This document shows positions 32,804-42,617 of a stretch of DNA of 64,000 bases, in pieces. The translations under genes and the position numbers were made by a program. Under the pieces are notes generated by a model. It searched no databases and was not told where the DNA came from. It worked only from the letters and a program-made list of their open reading frames with translations. The first letter of the stretch is position 1. Every line of letters begins with the position of its first letter. Source of the stretch: an uncultured Desulfobacteraceae bacterium (GTDB lineage Bacteria > Desulfobacterota > Desulfobacteria > Desulfobacterales > Desulfatirhabdiaceae); the NCBI GenBank assembly GCA_903953895.1, contig CAJBLH010000250.1, forward strand, positions 1-64,000, given 5' to 3'.

Positions 32804-34716
32804 TGGAAAAAAAGCTCCTGCTTGTTGATGATGAAGAAGGTATTCGAACGGTACTGGGTATTTCATTGATGGACATGGGGTATGCGGTACTGACCGCGGA
32901 AAACGGTCTGGATGCACTGACAATATTCAGGGCTGAAAAACCTTCGATTGTTCTGACCGATATCAAAATGCCGGCAATGGACGGCATCCAACTGCTTCAA
33001 ACTATCAAATCTGAAAATCCAGACACTGAAGTCATCATGATCACCGGCCATGGCGACATGGACCTGGCAATCAAAAGCCTGAAACTCAACGCCACAGATT
33101 TTGTCACCAAACCCATTCACGACGACATTCTTGAAATCGCACTCAATCGGGCCACTGAACGAATTTTCATGCGCGAGCAACTCAGACGCCATACCGAAAA
33201 TCTCGAAAAACTGGTGGAGGAGAAATCCGCCCGCCTGGTTCAACTGGAGAGACTGACCGCCATCGATCAGGCGGTTGAAGGTATGTCGCTGGCCAGACGA
33301 CTGATTGCCGACGACATCGGTCAGAACTTCGGCAATTTCAATGAAATGCCCTGTTTCGTATCGATTCATAATCGCGACTTGAAAATCGTTGCCGCCAACC
33401 ATCTCTATCGTACACGGCTGTCAAGCACAATCGGCGATTCCAGTTGGTCCATCTACACCGATGCCGATACCACACCCGACACTTGTCCGGTCGGGCTGAC
33501 TTTTTCTTCCGGCACAGGACAGCGTTTCAATAAGCAGATTCAATTCGCAGACGGCACGCAATCGCCGGTCATGGTGCATACCGCACCGATCCGAAACAGC
33601 ACCGGAACCATTGATCTCGTAATCGAGATTTCAGCCGATATTTCGGAAATCAAGCGGCTCCAGGATGAGTTGAATACCACTCAGCGGAAATATCAACAGC
33701 TCTTCGATGAATCACCATGCTATATTACGGTTCAGGATCGGCAATTTCAGATGATTGCCGCCAATCGCCGATTCAAAGATGATTTCGGTGATAACATCGC
33801 CCAGTGCTTCCGGGTGTATCGCCAGCGCACCGAGCCTTGTCTCAACTGTCCGGTTGCCAAAACCTTCGAGGATGGACAGCCCCACCAGAGCGAGATGGTC
33901 GTGACATCGAAAATCGGGGAACAGATGCATCTGCTGATCGGTACTGCGCCTTTATTCACTGCAGATGGCCACATCAACCAGGTCATGGAATTATCCACCA
34001 ACATTACCCAAATCCGTCAACTTCAGGAAAATCTATCGGCTCTGGGGCTGATGATGAGTTCCATGTCCCACGCGGTCAAAGGTATGCTGACCGCTCTGGA
34101 CGGCGGTATCTATCGAATACAGTCCGGTCTGAAAAAACAGGATTCAACGTTGATACAAGATGGACTGGATGATGTTCGAATTACGGCGGATCGCATCCGC
34201 CATGCCGTCTTGGATATCCTGTACTATGCCAAGGAGCGCGATATTCGGCCGGAACCAACGGAAGTCCAAAACATGGTGGATGATGTGATTCAGATCATCG
34301 AGCCTAAACTGGCCGGCAGATCCATTCAGTGGGCCTGCCGCGTGGAACCTTCTTTGGGCTGCTTCGTCGTGGATCGGGGGGCCATGAGAACAGCACTGAT
34401 CAATATTCTTGAAAATGCGGTCGAAGCATGTCTCGAAAATGTGCAAAGACCCTCTCATACCATTGACTTTCATGTTAAAAAAGTCAAAAATCATATCTCT
34501 TTTGAAATTCGAGATACAGGTATCGGCATGAGTTCAGAAATTCAAGATAAAGTTTTCACCCTCTTTTTTTCGTCCAAAGGCCAGAGAGGCACTGGCCTCG
34601 GCCTGTTCATCGCCAAAAAAGTGATCGATCAGCATCAAGGAACTATCCGATTTCAATCTGAAAAAGGCAAGGGCGCCACATTCTGGATCGATATCCCTAT
34701 CAATACAAAACCTTGA
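32803..34716 (+). CDS. REC-PAS-PAS histidine kinase
   Basis: A 637-residue cytoplasmic hybrid. The receiver is at 1-120 (LLLVDDEEG, Asp53 in IVLTDIKMP, Lys103 in TKPI). A coiled coil follows, then two PAS-like domains (about 170-285 and 300-410), an atypical dimerisation helix with MMSSMSHAVKGMLTALDGG (about 424), and an ATPase domain ending RGTGLGLFIAKKVIDQH. Both PAS domains carry a CPV signature (DTCPVGLTFSSG; CLNCPVAKTFEDG), which suggests a thiol, metal or redox site. No membrane helix is seen. TGATG coupling to the receiver gene makes that receiver a likely partner. Confidence 0.88.
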   Translation: MEKKLLLVDDEEGIRTVLGISLMDMGYAVLTAENGLDALTIFRAEKPSIVLTDIKMPAMDGIQLLQTIKSENPDTEVIMITGHGDMDLAIKSLKLNATDFVTKPIHDDILEIALNRATERIFMREQLRRHTENLEKLVEEKSARLVQLERLTAIDQAVEGMSLARRLIADDIGQNFGNFNEMPCFVSIHNRDLKIVAANHLYRTRLSSTIGDSSWSIYTDADTTPDTCPVGLTFSSGTGQRFNKQIQFADGTQSPVMVHTAPIRNSTGTIDLVIEISADISEIKRLQDELNTTQRKYQQLFDESPCYITVQDRQFQMIAANRRFKDDFGDNIAQCFRVYRQRTEPCLNCPVAKTFEDGQPHQSEMVVTSKIGEQMHLLIGTAPLFTADGHINQVMELSTNITQIRQLQENLSALGLMMSSMSHAVKGMLTALDGGIYRIQSGLKKQDSTLIQDGLDDVRITADRIRHAVLDILYYAKERDIRPEPTEVQNMVDDVIQIIEPKLAGRSIQWACRVEPSLGCFVVDRGAMRTALINILENAVEACLENVQRPSHTIDFHVKKVKNHISFEIRDTGIGMSSEIQDKVFTLFFSSKGQRGTGLGLFIAKKVIDQHQGTIRFQSEKGKGATFWIDIPINTKP

Positions 34717-34735
34717 CAGACGATAAGGATAAAAA

Positions 34736-37009
34736 ATGCCGAATGGGTTTCGAAACATTCGAAACAGCCTGAGTTACCGCCTGATTTTTTGTGTGGGGTT
34801 GACCCTGTTCATTATATTTTCTGTCTGGGCCTATATCAATATTCAATACCAGAAAGAAAAAATGATGAAGGACATCGTGATCTGGACTGACCGGTTGAGT
34901 CAGACCATTCAACTGAGCATGCATTATTCCATGATGTTGAATGCCAGAAACGAAATCAACCAGAGTATTCAGAACATCGGCAAACAGAAAGCGATCGAGC
35001 ATATCCGAATATACAACAAGGAAGGCGAGATCAAATTTTCAAGTACGCCATTGGAGGTCAACCAGAAAACCAATATCAAAGCGGAAGCCTGTTATATCTG
35101 CCATAAAACCGATCCCCCGATGGACTACCTCGACTTGCCGGAGCGTATCCGGATTTTCAACTCACCCAATGGACACCGGGTCATCGGGGTCATCACCCCA
35201 ATTCGAAATGAAAATGGCTGCTCAGCGGACACCTGCCATGTTCATCCGGAAAACAAAAAGATTCTGGGCGCCCTGGATGTTGTCGTATCGCTGAAAGAAA
35301 CCGATGATGACATTCTGTTTTTTGAAGAAGGCATTCTGATCCTGGCTGGTTTTATTTTTATCGCGACTTCCACAGGCATCGGCCTTTTTATTTTCCAGTT
35401 TATCAAGATGCCGATTCGAAAGCTTATTGAAGGCACGCGCAGAATTGGGGCAGGAGACTATCTGACCCCGATCGATGTCAACTCGAATGACGAACTCGGC
35501 GAACTGGCCGCCGCTTTTCAGAAAATGGGACAGAACATCGGAGAAAAGCAGGCCGAGCTGAACAATCAGCGTAACGAGTATCAGACTCTTTTTGAACAGG
35601 TCCCCTGTATTATTACAGTTCAGGATAGAAATTACCGCTTGATTCAATTTAACCGTGAATTTTCAGAACTGTTTGGTCAGCAGCTCGGTCAGCCCTGCTA
35701 CCTGGCTTACAAAGGGCGGGATAAAAAATGCGTGAACTGCCCGGTGGAACTGACATTTGCAGACGGCCTTCCGCACTTCAGCGAAGAAACCGGGATCAAT
35801 AAAGACGGATCCAGAGCCTATTGGATGGTACGAACATCGCCAATCAAGAATTCCGGTGGGGAAATCGTCGGGGCTATGGAGATCAGCATCGATATTTCCC
35901 GAAGCAAACAGCTCGAAGAAAAGCTTGCCGAATCCGAAAAAAAATATTACGCCATTTTCAACAACATCCCAAATCCTGTCTTTGTTCTGGATATTCAGAA
36001 TCTGACTGTACTGGACTGCAACAAGAGCGTTATCCAAGTCTATGGATATCATCCACATGAAATTGTTGGAAAATCATTTCTGGATCTTTTTTTGGAAGAA
36101 GAAAGAGAGCTTTATGCATTCAAGCTTCTGACAACTTCCATCATCAACAGGGCGCGACATACCCACCGAAACGGGGGAACGCTATTTGTCAATATCCGTT
36201 TTTCCTCCTATACATATTCCGGGGAGAAAGTGCTTCTGGTGACCACCAGCGACATCACGAAACGGCTAGAGGCTGAGCAGCAGCTTTTTCAGGCCAGCAA
36301 AATGGCCACACTCGGCGAAATGGCTACGGGGGTAGCGCATGAATTGAATCAGCCGCTGTCCGTGATCAAAACAGCCAGCAGTTTTTTCATGAAAAAAATC
36401 GTCCGCAATGAACCCATCAAAGAAGATATTCTCTACACCCTGGCCAAGGAAATCGACAGTCATGTGGACCGGGCCACAAAGATCATCACACACATGCGGC
36501 AGTTCGGACGAAAAACGGAAATGATGCTGGAAAAAGTTCATGTCTACGATATTCTGAAAAAAGCCTTCGAGATTTTCAGTCAGCAGTTGAAGGCGCGGGG
36601 CATTCAAGTGATATGGGATATTCAGACGAATATCCCCCTGATTCTGGCGGATCCGAGCAGGCTTGAACAGGTTTTTATCAACCTGATCCTGAATGCCAGA
36701 GACGCCATCGAGCAAAAACTGGAATCCGCTCATTCGGGAAAATGCCTCAGCCTCCTCACCATCAAGGCCGTCGCCAGTCCAAAAACCGTAACGGTTTCAA
36801 TCAGCGATACCGGAACCGGAATTCCGCTCAGCAATCTGGATAAGATTTTCGAGCCGTTTTATACGACCAAAAACGTCGGGAAAGGTACCGGCCTGGGGCT
36901 GTCGATCAGTTACGGCATTGTCCAGGAATGCAATGGCAATATCCACGCAGTCAACAACGATGACGGCGGCGCGACATTCATTCTGACCTTCCCGATTCCG
37001 GAACAATGA
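34736..37009 (+). CDS. Membrane histidine kinase with two predicted c-haem sites
   Basis: A 757-residue kinase. TM1 is at about 14-36. The periplasmic domain (37-196) has CYICH (C119, C122, H123) and CSADTCH (C162, C167, H168; CX4CH spacing). TM2 is at about 198-222, then HAMP (224-275), PAS (280-395, with KCVNCPVELTFADG), PAS (400-515), HisKA with His535 (GVAHELNQP) and HATPase (GKGTGLGLSI). Because the cysteine sites fall in the exported loop, covalent haem c is the natural reading, so this kinase should sense redox state or a gas outside the membrane. It follows the hmc genes and overlaps the next receiver-kinase gene. Confidence 0.88.
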   Translation: MPNGFRNIRNSLSYRLIFCVGLTLFIIFSVWAYINIQYQKEKMMKDIVIWTDRLSQTIQLSMHYSMMLNARNEINQSIQNIGKQKAIEHIRIYNKEGEIKFSSTPLEVNQKTNIKAEACYICHKTDPPMDYLDLPERIRIFNSPNGHRVIGVITPIRNENGCSADTCHVHPENKKILGALDVVVSLKETDDDILFFEEGILILAGFIFIATSTGIGLFIFQFIKMPIRKLIEGTRRIGAGDYLTPIDVNSNDELGELAAAFQKMGQNIGEKQAELNNQRNEYQTLFEQVPCIITVQDRNYRLIQFNREFSELFGQQLGQPCYLAYKGRDKKCVNCPVELTFADGLPHFSEETGINKDGSRAYWMVRTSPIKNSGGEIVGAMEISIDISRSKQLEEKLAESEKKYYAIFNNIPNPVFVLDIQNLTVLDCNKSVIQVYGYHPHEIVGKSFLDLFLEEERELYAFKLLTTSIINRARHTHRNGGTLFVNIRFSSYTYSGEKVLLVTTSDITKRLEAEQQLFQASKMATLGEMATGVAHELNQPLSVIKTASSFFMKKIVRNEPIKEDILYTLAKEIDSHVDRATKIITHMRQFGRKTEMMLEKVHVYDILKKAFEIFSQQLKARGIQVIWDIQTNIPLILADPSRLEQVFINLILNARDAIEQKLESAHSGKCLSLLTIKAVASPKTVTVSISDTGTGIPLSNLDKIFEPFYTTKNVGKGTGLGLSISYGIVQECNGNIHAVNNDDGGATFILTFPIPEQ

Positions 37010-38214
37010 AAATGGCGCCCCATACCCTTCTGATCGTGGATGATGAAGCGGGAATCCGAACGGTGCTTTCGATTTTACTGGCGGATATGGGTCATCGCGT
37101 GTGCTGCGCCGAAACCGGAGATCAGGCACTTGAAATACTGACAGATGCCCACCCCTCCATTGTTCTGACCGATATCAAAATGCCGGGGATGGACGGCGTC
37201 AGTCTGCTTCGGGAAATCAAACGCACCCACCCGGATGTTGAAGTGATCATGATGACCGGGCACGGCGACATGGATCTGGCGGTAAAAAGCCTGAAATACC
37301 TGGCAACCGACTTTATCACCAAGCCCATCAGCGCCGAAGCGCTTGAAGTTGCCATTGCGCGTGCAGATGAGCGGATTTCACTGCGCAATCAACTTCGGGC
37401 ATACACGGAAAACCTGGAACTGCTGGTCGCGGAAAAGTCCCGCAAGCTGGTCGAGGCAGAGCGCATGGCCGCATTCGGAGAAGCCGTTGCCGGCCTGGCG
37501 CACACCATCAAAAACATTTCCGGTGGGTTGACCGGCGGCGCCTTTGTTCTGGAAAAAGGCATCGAGCTGCATCATGACCAGTATCTTAAGCAGGGCTGGA
37601 CCATGATCAAGGGAAATGTGGAGAAACTGGTCACCCTGTCTCTGGACCTTCTGAATTATGGAAAATCTTCCGAAATTCATCCTGCTTGGTGTCACCCCAA
37701 TCAGCCGGCCCAGGAAATCTTCGACATGATGCTGCCTCAGGCGCAATCCCTCGGAATCTGGCTGGAATTATCCCTATCGGATGAGCTTCCCCAAGTCTAT
37801 CTGGATTCAGAAGCCATCAGCCGCTGCCTGCTTAATCTTATAGGCAATGCCATCGACGCCTGCCTGGATGGACCGGATTCACCCGGAGCAGCCCAAGTCA
37901 GAAAAGTAACCATCAGAACGCTGACTGCGCAGGGGTGGGCGGCTGTATACCAGATCGAAGATACCGGCGCCGGCATGGATAATGAAACCCGTCAGAAAAT
38001 TTTTCAGGGCTTTTTCTCCACCAAGGGCAGCCGGGGAACCGGTATCGGCCTGATGACGACGAAAAAAACAGTTGAAAAACATCATGGCAGAATTGATGTA
38101 ATCAGTGAAAAAGGAAAAGGAACGATATTCAACATTTTCCTGCCGGATATTTCAACACCCGGGCTTGATAAGCTACAAGAGCGGCCGACGACAACACAAC
38201 GGTTTTCAGCATGA
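37006..38214 (+). CDS. Receiver-histidine kinase hybrid
   Basis: A 402-residue protein with a receiver (about 1-122; LLIVDDEAGIRT, SIVLTDIKMPGMDG, FITKPISAE), a coiled coil, a dimerisation helix with AAFGEAVAGLAHTIKNISGG (His at about 168) and an ATPase domain (EDTGAGMDNETRQKIF, RGTGIGLMTTKKTVEKH). Its receiver is close in sequence to that of the 32803 gene. ATG 37006 overlaps the previous stop (ATGA); an ATG at 37012 is also possible. It could take phosphate from the haem kinase. It ends the hmc-linked operon. Confidence 0.88.
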   Translation: MKMAPHTLLIVDDEAGIRTVLSILLADMGHRVCCAETGDQALEILTDAHPSIVLTDIKMPGMDGVSLLREIKRTHPDVEVIMMTGHGDMDLAVKSLKYLATDFITKPISAEALEVAIARADERISLRNQLRAYTENLELLVAEKSRKLVEAERMAAFGEAVAGLAHTIKNISGGLTGGAFVLEKGIELHHDQYLKQGWTMIKGNVEKLVTLSLDLLNYGKSSEIHPAWCHPNQPAQEIFDMMLPQAQSLGIWLELSLSDELPQVYLDSEAISRCLLNLIGNAIDACLDGPDSPGAAQVRKVTIRTLTAQGWAAVYQIEDTGAGMDNETRQKIFQGFFSTKGSRGTGIGLMTTKKTVEKHHGRIDVISEKGKGTIFNIFLPDISTPGLDKLQERPTTTQRFSA

Positions 38215-38276
38215 TGTTCAATCAAAAAACCGACAAGGGAATCCAAACCAGACAATTTTAGGCCATGGCGACATCC

Positions 38277-38753
38277 TTAGATTTTCCGACAGCTTAAAAA
38301 ATTGAGGGCTTTCATGGTCATGACCACATCATGATGCTGATTCAACACCTGAATATCCGAGCGGACGATTCCCCGATCCGGCTTGGAACGGGACCGGGTG
38401 GCTTCGATAACCGTCACGCGGAGTGTCAGCTCATCACCGGGATATACCGGTTTGAGCCATCGTAATTCATCCACGCCTGGCGATCCCAGACTTGCTACAT
38501 GGGAAAGGTAGTGTTCGACAAAAATTCGCATCATCAAAGCTGCCGTGTGCCAGCCGCTGGCGATTATGCCTCCATAGATCGAGCGTTTTCCGGCTTCCGG
38601 ATCCGTATGAAAAGGCTGAGGATCGAACCGCTTTGCAAAAGAGATCACTTCCTCCGCTTCTACGGTGATCTTGCTGAATTCATGACTTTCTCCGGGAATA
38701 TAGTCCTCGAAATACCGTTGATCGATTGCGGTGATGAATCTGTCTGAGGTCAT
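38277..38753 (-). CDS. MaoC-like hotdog-fold dehydratase
   Basis: A 158-residue single-hotdog protein of the MaoC/(R)-specific enoyl-CoA hydratase family. The catalytic motif is recognisable as FAKRFDPQPFHTDPEAGKRS (Asp and His), then YGGIIASGWHTAALMMR, and a PVYPGDELTLRVTV strand. It probably hydrates an enoyl-CoA or acts on a similar CoA thioester. It is convergent with the signalling operon. Confidence 0.88.
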   Translation of the reverse strand: MTSDRFITAIDQRYFEDYIPGESHEFSKITVEAEEVISFAKRFDPQPFHTDPEAGKRSIYGGIIASGWHTAALMMRIFVEHYLSHVASLGSPGVDELRWLKPVYPGDELTLRVTVIEATRSRSKPDRGIVRSDIQVLNQHHDVVMTMKALNFLSCRKI

Positions 38754-38857
38754 TGGGTTCCTTGTTTCGGTTTTTTTATGAGAAGGTATCCAGCGGCAAT
38801 CAAGATGCAGTCCATCAAAATTGCCAAATTTTCAAATAGGTGTGGCATCCTTATCAT
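38750..38857 (-). CDS. Possible small membrane protein upstream of the MaoC-like gene
   Basis: A 35-residue frame (MIRMPHLFENLAILMDCILI, then AAGYLLIKKPKQGTQ) with one hydrophobic helix and a basic tail. Its TGA overlaps the ATG of the MaoC gene, a typical coupling arrangement. The ribosome-binding site is poor and the start unclear, so it may be chance. Confidence 0.25.
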   Translation of the reverse strand: MIRMPHLFENLAILMDCILIAAGYLLIKKPKQGTQ

Positions 38858-38947
38858 ATTGTTGATAATAAGGCAATTTGGAGTGGATGGCTCATCCATG
38901 ATTATTTTCATGAGAACCCTGTCCGGCATTAGACAGTTGGCACAAAG

Positions 38948-39976
38948 ATGAATCCAAACCGTTACGTTATATTTTATTTTGATCGACTGCAAACTGCGCT
39001 ATCCTTTCCCCCCCTATCGCAGAGGGCTGGGCCGAGAGTTGAAAAATTGCCGATTTTGCTCGCCCAAAGTATCCCATCCGGTCTTGTCTTTCTTTTTTTT
39101 CTCGTTCTTGTGGGATACACCCATGCCGGCAACCAGGTGGTTATAGATGCAGATATGCAGTTCGCATATGCGGAAACCTGTTTTGCCAGCAGGGATTATG
39201 AAACCGCAATAACCGAATACAAACGATTCATTCATTTTTTTCCGGCAGATATGCGGGTGGAAAAGGCCATGTTTGCCGTTGCTATGTCTGAATATCAGCG
39301 GGAAAGTTTTCAAGAAGCCATTGTGGCTTTCACAGAATCCGAAAATCGATTTCCGGATGCGCTCTTGTCCACCCGGGTCGCTTTTATGATTTCCAAATGC
39401 TACTTGAAGCTTATGGATACAGGCAACGCCATCATCACCCTGAACAATCTGCTGGCGCAGTCCGGTGATGACAACATTCGGGATGAAGCCTTTCATGCGT
39501 TGGGCTGGATTTATATTGAGCGCGGTGAGTTTGAAAAGGCAAGGTCTTTATTTCAGAAAATCAGTTTGAAGAACCAGTCTGCGTATGAAACGGAAATTCT
39601 TTCAAAAGCACTGGAAAAAAATGCGTTGATTCCCCAAAAGAGCCCCCGGATCGCCGGGTTGTTATCTATTCTGCCGGGCGGTGGCTATTTTTACTGCGAG
39701 CGGTATCAAGATGCGCTGGTGGCGTTTTTGCTGAACGGCGCCCTGATTGCGGCATCCTGGGAAGCCTTCGACCAAGGAAATCCAGCGCTTGGGGGCGTTA
39801 TCGCCGCAGTTGAATTCGGGTTTTACGCGGGAAACTTCTACGGCGGCATTGCCAGTGCCCACAAATACAACAATCAAAAGACACACGATTTTATTGAATC
39901 ATTGAAAGAAAACGCCCAGATCAGCATTTCAGGCGCCAAAGGCGGTATTCAACTTTCAGTACAGATTCCGTTTTGA
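38948..39976 (+). CDS. Exported TPR-repeat protein
   Basis: A 342-residue protein. A signal or anchor helix lies late, at about residues 45-60 (SGLVFLFFLVLVGYTHAG), so the true start may be downstream of the one given. TPR-like repeats cover about 70-205 (MQFAYAETCFASRDYETAIT, AIVAFTESENRFPDALLSTR, ALGWIYIERGEFEKARSLFQ). The C-terminal part (LSILPGGGYFYCERYQDALV, GGVIAAVEFGFYAGNFYGGI) has hydrophobic segments of the kind seen in outer-membrane-linked TPR proteins. Its function is not known, but envelope assembly or scaffolding is the usual role. Confidence 0.75.
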   Translation: MNPNRYVIFYFDRLQTALSFPPLSQRAGPRVEKLPILLAQSIPSGLVFLFFLVLVGYTHAGNQVVIDADMQFAYAETCFASRDYETAITEYKRFIHFFPADMRVEKAMFAVAMSEYQRESFQEAIVAFTESENRFPDALLSTRVAFMISKCYLKLMDTGNAIITLNNLLAQSGDDNIRDEAFHALGWIYIERGEFEKARSLFQKISLKNQSAYETEILSKALEKNALIPQKSPRIAGLLSILPGGGYFYCERYQDALVAFLLNGALIAASWEAFDQGNPALGGVIAAVEFGFYAGNFYGGIASAHKYNNQKTHDFIESLKENAQISISGAKGGIQLSVQIPF

Positions 39977-40013
39977 ATTCCATATATCGCCAAATGAAAC
40001 TGAAAAACATAGA

Positions 40014-41453
40014 CTAACCTTTAACGACTGCAATCGGGCGCAGCCTGGCCACTTTTCGGGAAATGCCAGCCCCGTGAACCACTTCCACCACCTGGGAAAC
40101 ATCTTTATAGGCATCGGGCATTTCCTCCGACAGTGTCGATCTGCCGGTCCATCGCACCAGAATGCCCTTATCTTCTAGCTCCCGGTGAATCGAGCGGCCC
40201 TTGCTGGCTTTCTGGGCTGCGGTCCGACTCAGCACCCGGCCAGCGCCGTGGCAGGTGGAGCCGAAGGTCTCGGCCATGGCTTTGTCGGTTCCCACCAGAA
40301 TGTAGGAGGCGGTTCCCATGTCTCCGGGAACGATGACAGGCTGACCAATGTGGCGATAATTCCCACGGAGGGAAGGATGCCCCGGCGGAAAAGATCGGGT
40401 GGCGCCTTTACGGTGGACGCAAAGGGTTTGAGATTTTCCGTTGATCTCATGGACTTCTTTTTTGGCGATATTGTGGCAGACATCATAGATCAGACGAAAG
40501 CCCAAGTTTTTCGGCCCGATTCCCAGAACAGTTTCCATGATTCTGCGGCTATGGTGCATCAGAATCTGACGGTTGGCCCAGGCATAATTGGCAGCACAGG
40601 CCATGGCCTTGAAATAACGCATGCCTTCCTCAGAGGCAATCATGGCGCAGGCCAGTTGCCGGTCCGCAAGATGAAAATCGAGCTTATGGGACAACTTGTT
40701 CATAATCGCCAGGAAATCGTCACAAACCTGGTATCCCAGACCGCGAGAGCCCGAATGCAGCATCAGCGTCACCTGGCCTTCGAAGATGCCAAAGCCCCTG
40801 GCGATATCCGGATCGAAAATGGTATCCACAACACCGACTTCAAGGAAATGATTGCCGGAGCCAAGAGTTCCCAGTTGTTTTTTGCCCCGCTCCATGGCCC
40901 GTTCGCTGACTTCGGACGGGTCTGCATCGGGCAGGCATCCGCCGTCTTCGGTGTGATCCAGATCGGCCTCTTCCCCCATGCCGTTTCGAACAGCCCACCG
41001 GCTGCCGGTTTTCAGCACCTGCTTTTCATCGGATGTGGACAGCTTGACCGAACCGGTGGACCCGACCCCGCAGGGAATGTTCTGATACAGCGCATTTACC
41101 AGCGATTCGAGCTTGGGACGGATCTCAGGCTCCGTAAGGGATGTAGCGGCCAGGCGAACACCGCAGTTGATGTCGTACCCGACCCCTCCCGGAGAGATGA
41201 CGCCGGTTTCCCAGTCGAAGGCCGCAACACCGCCAATGGGAAATCCATATCCCCAGTGCATGTCCGGCATGGCCAAGGAGGCGGTGACAATTCCCGGAAG
41301 GGTGGCCACATTGGATACCTGCGTAAAGGCTTCCTGGCTGTCTGCGGCTGTCAGCAGGGAGCTGCTGGCATATATCCTTCCCGGCACGCGCATATTGCCG
41401 GTTCGGGGGATTTCCCACCGGTAGTCGTCGATCTGTTTGAGTGCGATGGTCAT
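40014..41453 (-). CDS. rtcB: RNA-splicing ligase RtcB
   Basis: A 479-residue RtcB that joins 2',3'-cyclic phosphate and 5'-OH RNA ends using GTP and Mn2+. The conserved blocks are visible: GVGYDINCGVRL, GSGNHFLEVGVVD, LMLHSGSRGLGYQVC, and the guanylylated histidine in STCHGAGRVLSRTAA. AAAGGAC precedes the ATG. It is third in a minus-strand cluster after archease and a DNA methyltransferase; archease is the known multiple-turnover activator of RtcB. Confidence 0.96.
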   Translation of the reverse strand: MTIALKQIDDYRWEIPRTGNMRVPGRIYASSSLLTAADSQEAFTQVSNVATLPGIVTASLAMPDMHWGYGFPIGGVAAFDWETGVISPGGVGYDINCGVRLAATSLTEPEIRPKLESLVNALYQNIPCGVGSTGSVKLSTSDEKQVLKTGSRWAVRNGMGEEADLDHTEDGGCLPDADPSEVSERAMERGKKQLGTLGSGNHFLEVGVVDTIFDPDIARGFGIFEGQVTLMLHSGSRGLGYQVCDDFLAIMNKLSHKLDFHLADRQLACAMIASEEGMRYFKAMACAANYAWANRQILMHHSRRIMETVLGIGPKNLGFRLIYDVCHNIAKKEVHEINGKSQTLCVHRKGATRSFPPGHPSLRGNYRHIGQPVIVPGDMGTASYILVGTDKAMAETFGSTCHGAGRVLSRTAAQKASKGRSIHRELEDKGILVRWTGRSTLSEEMPDAYKDVSQVVEVVHGAGISRKVARLRPIAVVKG

Positions 41454-41469
41454 AGGCTGTGTCCTTTTG

Positions 41470-42597
41470 TTAAAACCCCAGCGACCGCTGTTTCAGCGTG
41501 GCTGAACGTTCCACTTTTATCGGTTTTTCGTCCGGAGGAGGTGAAACGGTTTCAGACACTTTCTGATACCATACCTGTATCGTGCTCTCTGGCTCTATCC
41601 GGATTTCCTTGATTTCATGAAGGATCATGTAGATTTCCTGCCGGGTCATGACCGGAAATCCATGATGGGCGCTGACATATTTCAGGGCTTTTTCCCGTGT
41701 GCGACATTCTTCGATGAAATCGCGGTGCGACGAGATGCGCTCGGATATCCGGGTGTTGAGAAATGAACGGGCATGCTGCGCCTGACTGAAAATTATGTCC
41801 TTGAATTCTTTATCCAGTTCGACCCCGATACAGTTTCGACAAGCTGCCATGGCGGCCAGAATGGTGGTTCCGGTTCCCAGAAACGGGTCCAGAACCATAT
41901 CTTCCTGAAGCGAGTACATGTGAATCATCCGATATGCCAGTTCCAGGGGGAATGCCGCACTTCGCAGTCGCACATTATCGTGTTTGAGTTTCTGGGTCGT
42001 TCCCTTGAAATCCCAGATATCCGAAAACCATTTGTTGCGCTCTTCCCAGAAATAGGCGCTTTCATGGCGGGCCATTTTTTCCTGTGCGGAATCAAAACGG
42101 CGTTTGCCTCCTTTTCGAAACACGAGAATGAATTCATGCTCCAGCGTGATATACGCACCTGCCGGAAGCATCCCTGAACCCATGAATTTATTCGGAGCAT
42201 TGGTCTGCTTGCGCCACAATATCACGGGCAGAGCATCAAAACCAATGCTGGTGCAAAAGGAAAGAATCCGCGAATGATTGGAATAAAGCTTAAACTTATC
42301 ATCAATGGTACGCACGGCATCCCCGATATTGATGCAGAGAAAGGCCCCATCCTTCAGAACACGGTACATCTCTGTCCAGACGGCATCCAGCTCTTCGTGC
42401 ATCAGGGAAAAGGCCATATTGCCCTTTCCATTTTCGAGCGCCTTTTTGATGGGATCGGAAAGAGACGCAAAAAGCTCGTCCCACATCTGGATCATCGGGT
42501 AAGGTGGGGATGTTACCACCAGGTCGATGGACGCATCTTTGATTTGGGAAATTTTTTTGGCATTGCAAAATATGACTTGGTGTTCCGTGGTGATCAC
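41470..42597 (-). CDS. Beta-class DNA methyltransferase, orphan
   Basis: A 375-residue S-adenosylmethionine-dependent DNA methyltransferase of permuted (beta) order. Catalytic motif IV (LVVTSPPYPMIQMWDELF) is near the N terminus and SAM motif I (MVLDPFLGTGTTILAAMAAC) is near residue 235. SPPY favours an N4-cytosine or N6-adenine enzyme. The start is GTG at 42597 without a clear ribosome-binding site. No restriction enzyme lies alongside. It is packed between archease (20 bp) and rtcB (16 bp), so it is probably cotranscribed with the RNA-repair genes. Recognition sequence unknown. Confidence 0.88.
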   Translation of the reverse strand: MITTEHQVIFCNAKKISQIKDASIDLVVTSPPYPMIQMWDELFASLSDPIKKALENGKGNMAFSLMHEELDAVWTEMYRVLKDGAFLCINIGDAVRTIDDKFKLYSNHSRILSFCTSIGFDALPVILWRKQTNAPNKFMGSGMLPAGAYITLEHEFILVFRKGGKRRFDSAQEKMARHESAYFWEERNKWFSDIWDFKGTTQKLKHDNVRLRSAAFPLELAYRMIHMYSLQEDMVLDPFLGTGTTILAAMAACRNCIGVELDKEFKDIIFSQAQHARSFLNTRISERISSHRDFIEECRTREKALKYVSAHHGFPVMTRQEIYMILHEIKEIRIEPESTIQVWYQKVSETVSPPPDEKPIKVERSATLKQRSLGF

Positions 42598-42617
42598 AAT
42601 GTTAGGCTTTCATGGGA

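Noticed and set aside
40185-41612. Long open frame on the plus strand opposite rtcB
   Set aside because: It lies fully antisense to a complete RtcB with all its motifs, has no ribosome-binding site and no recognisable protein features. It reflects codon bias of the real gene.
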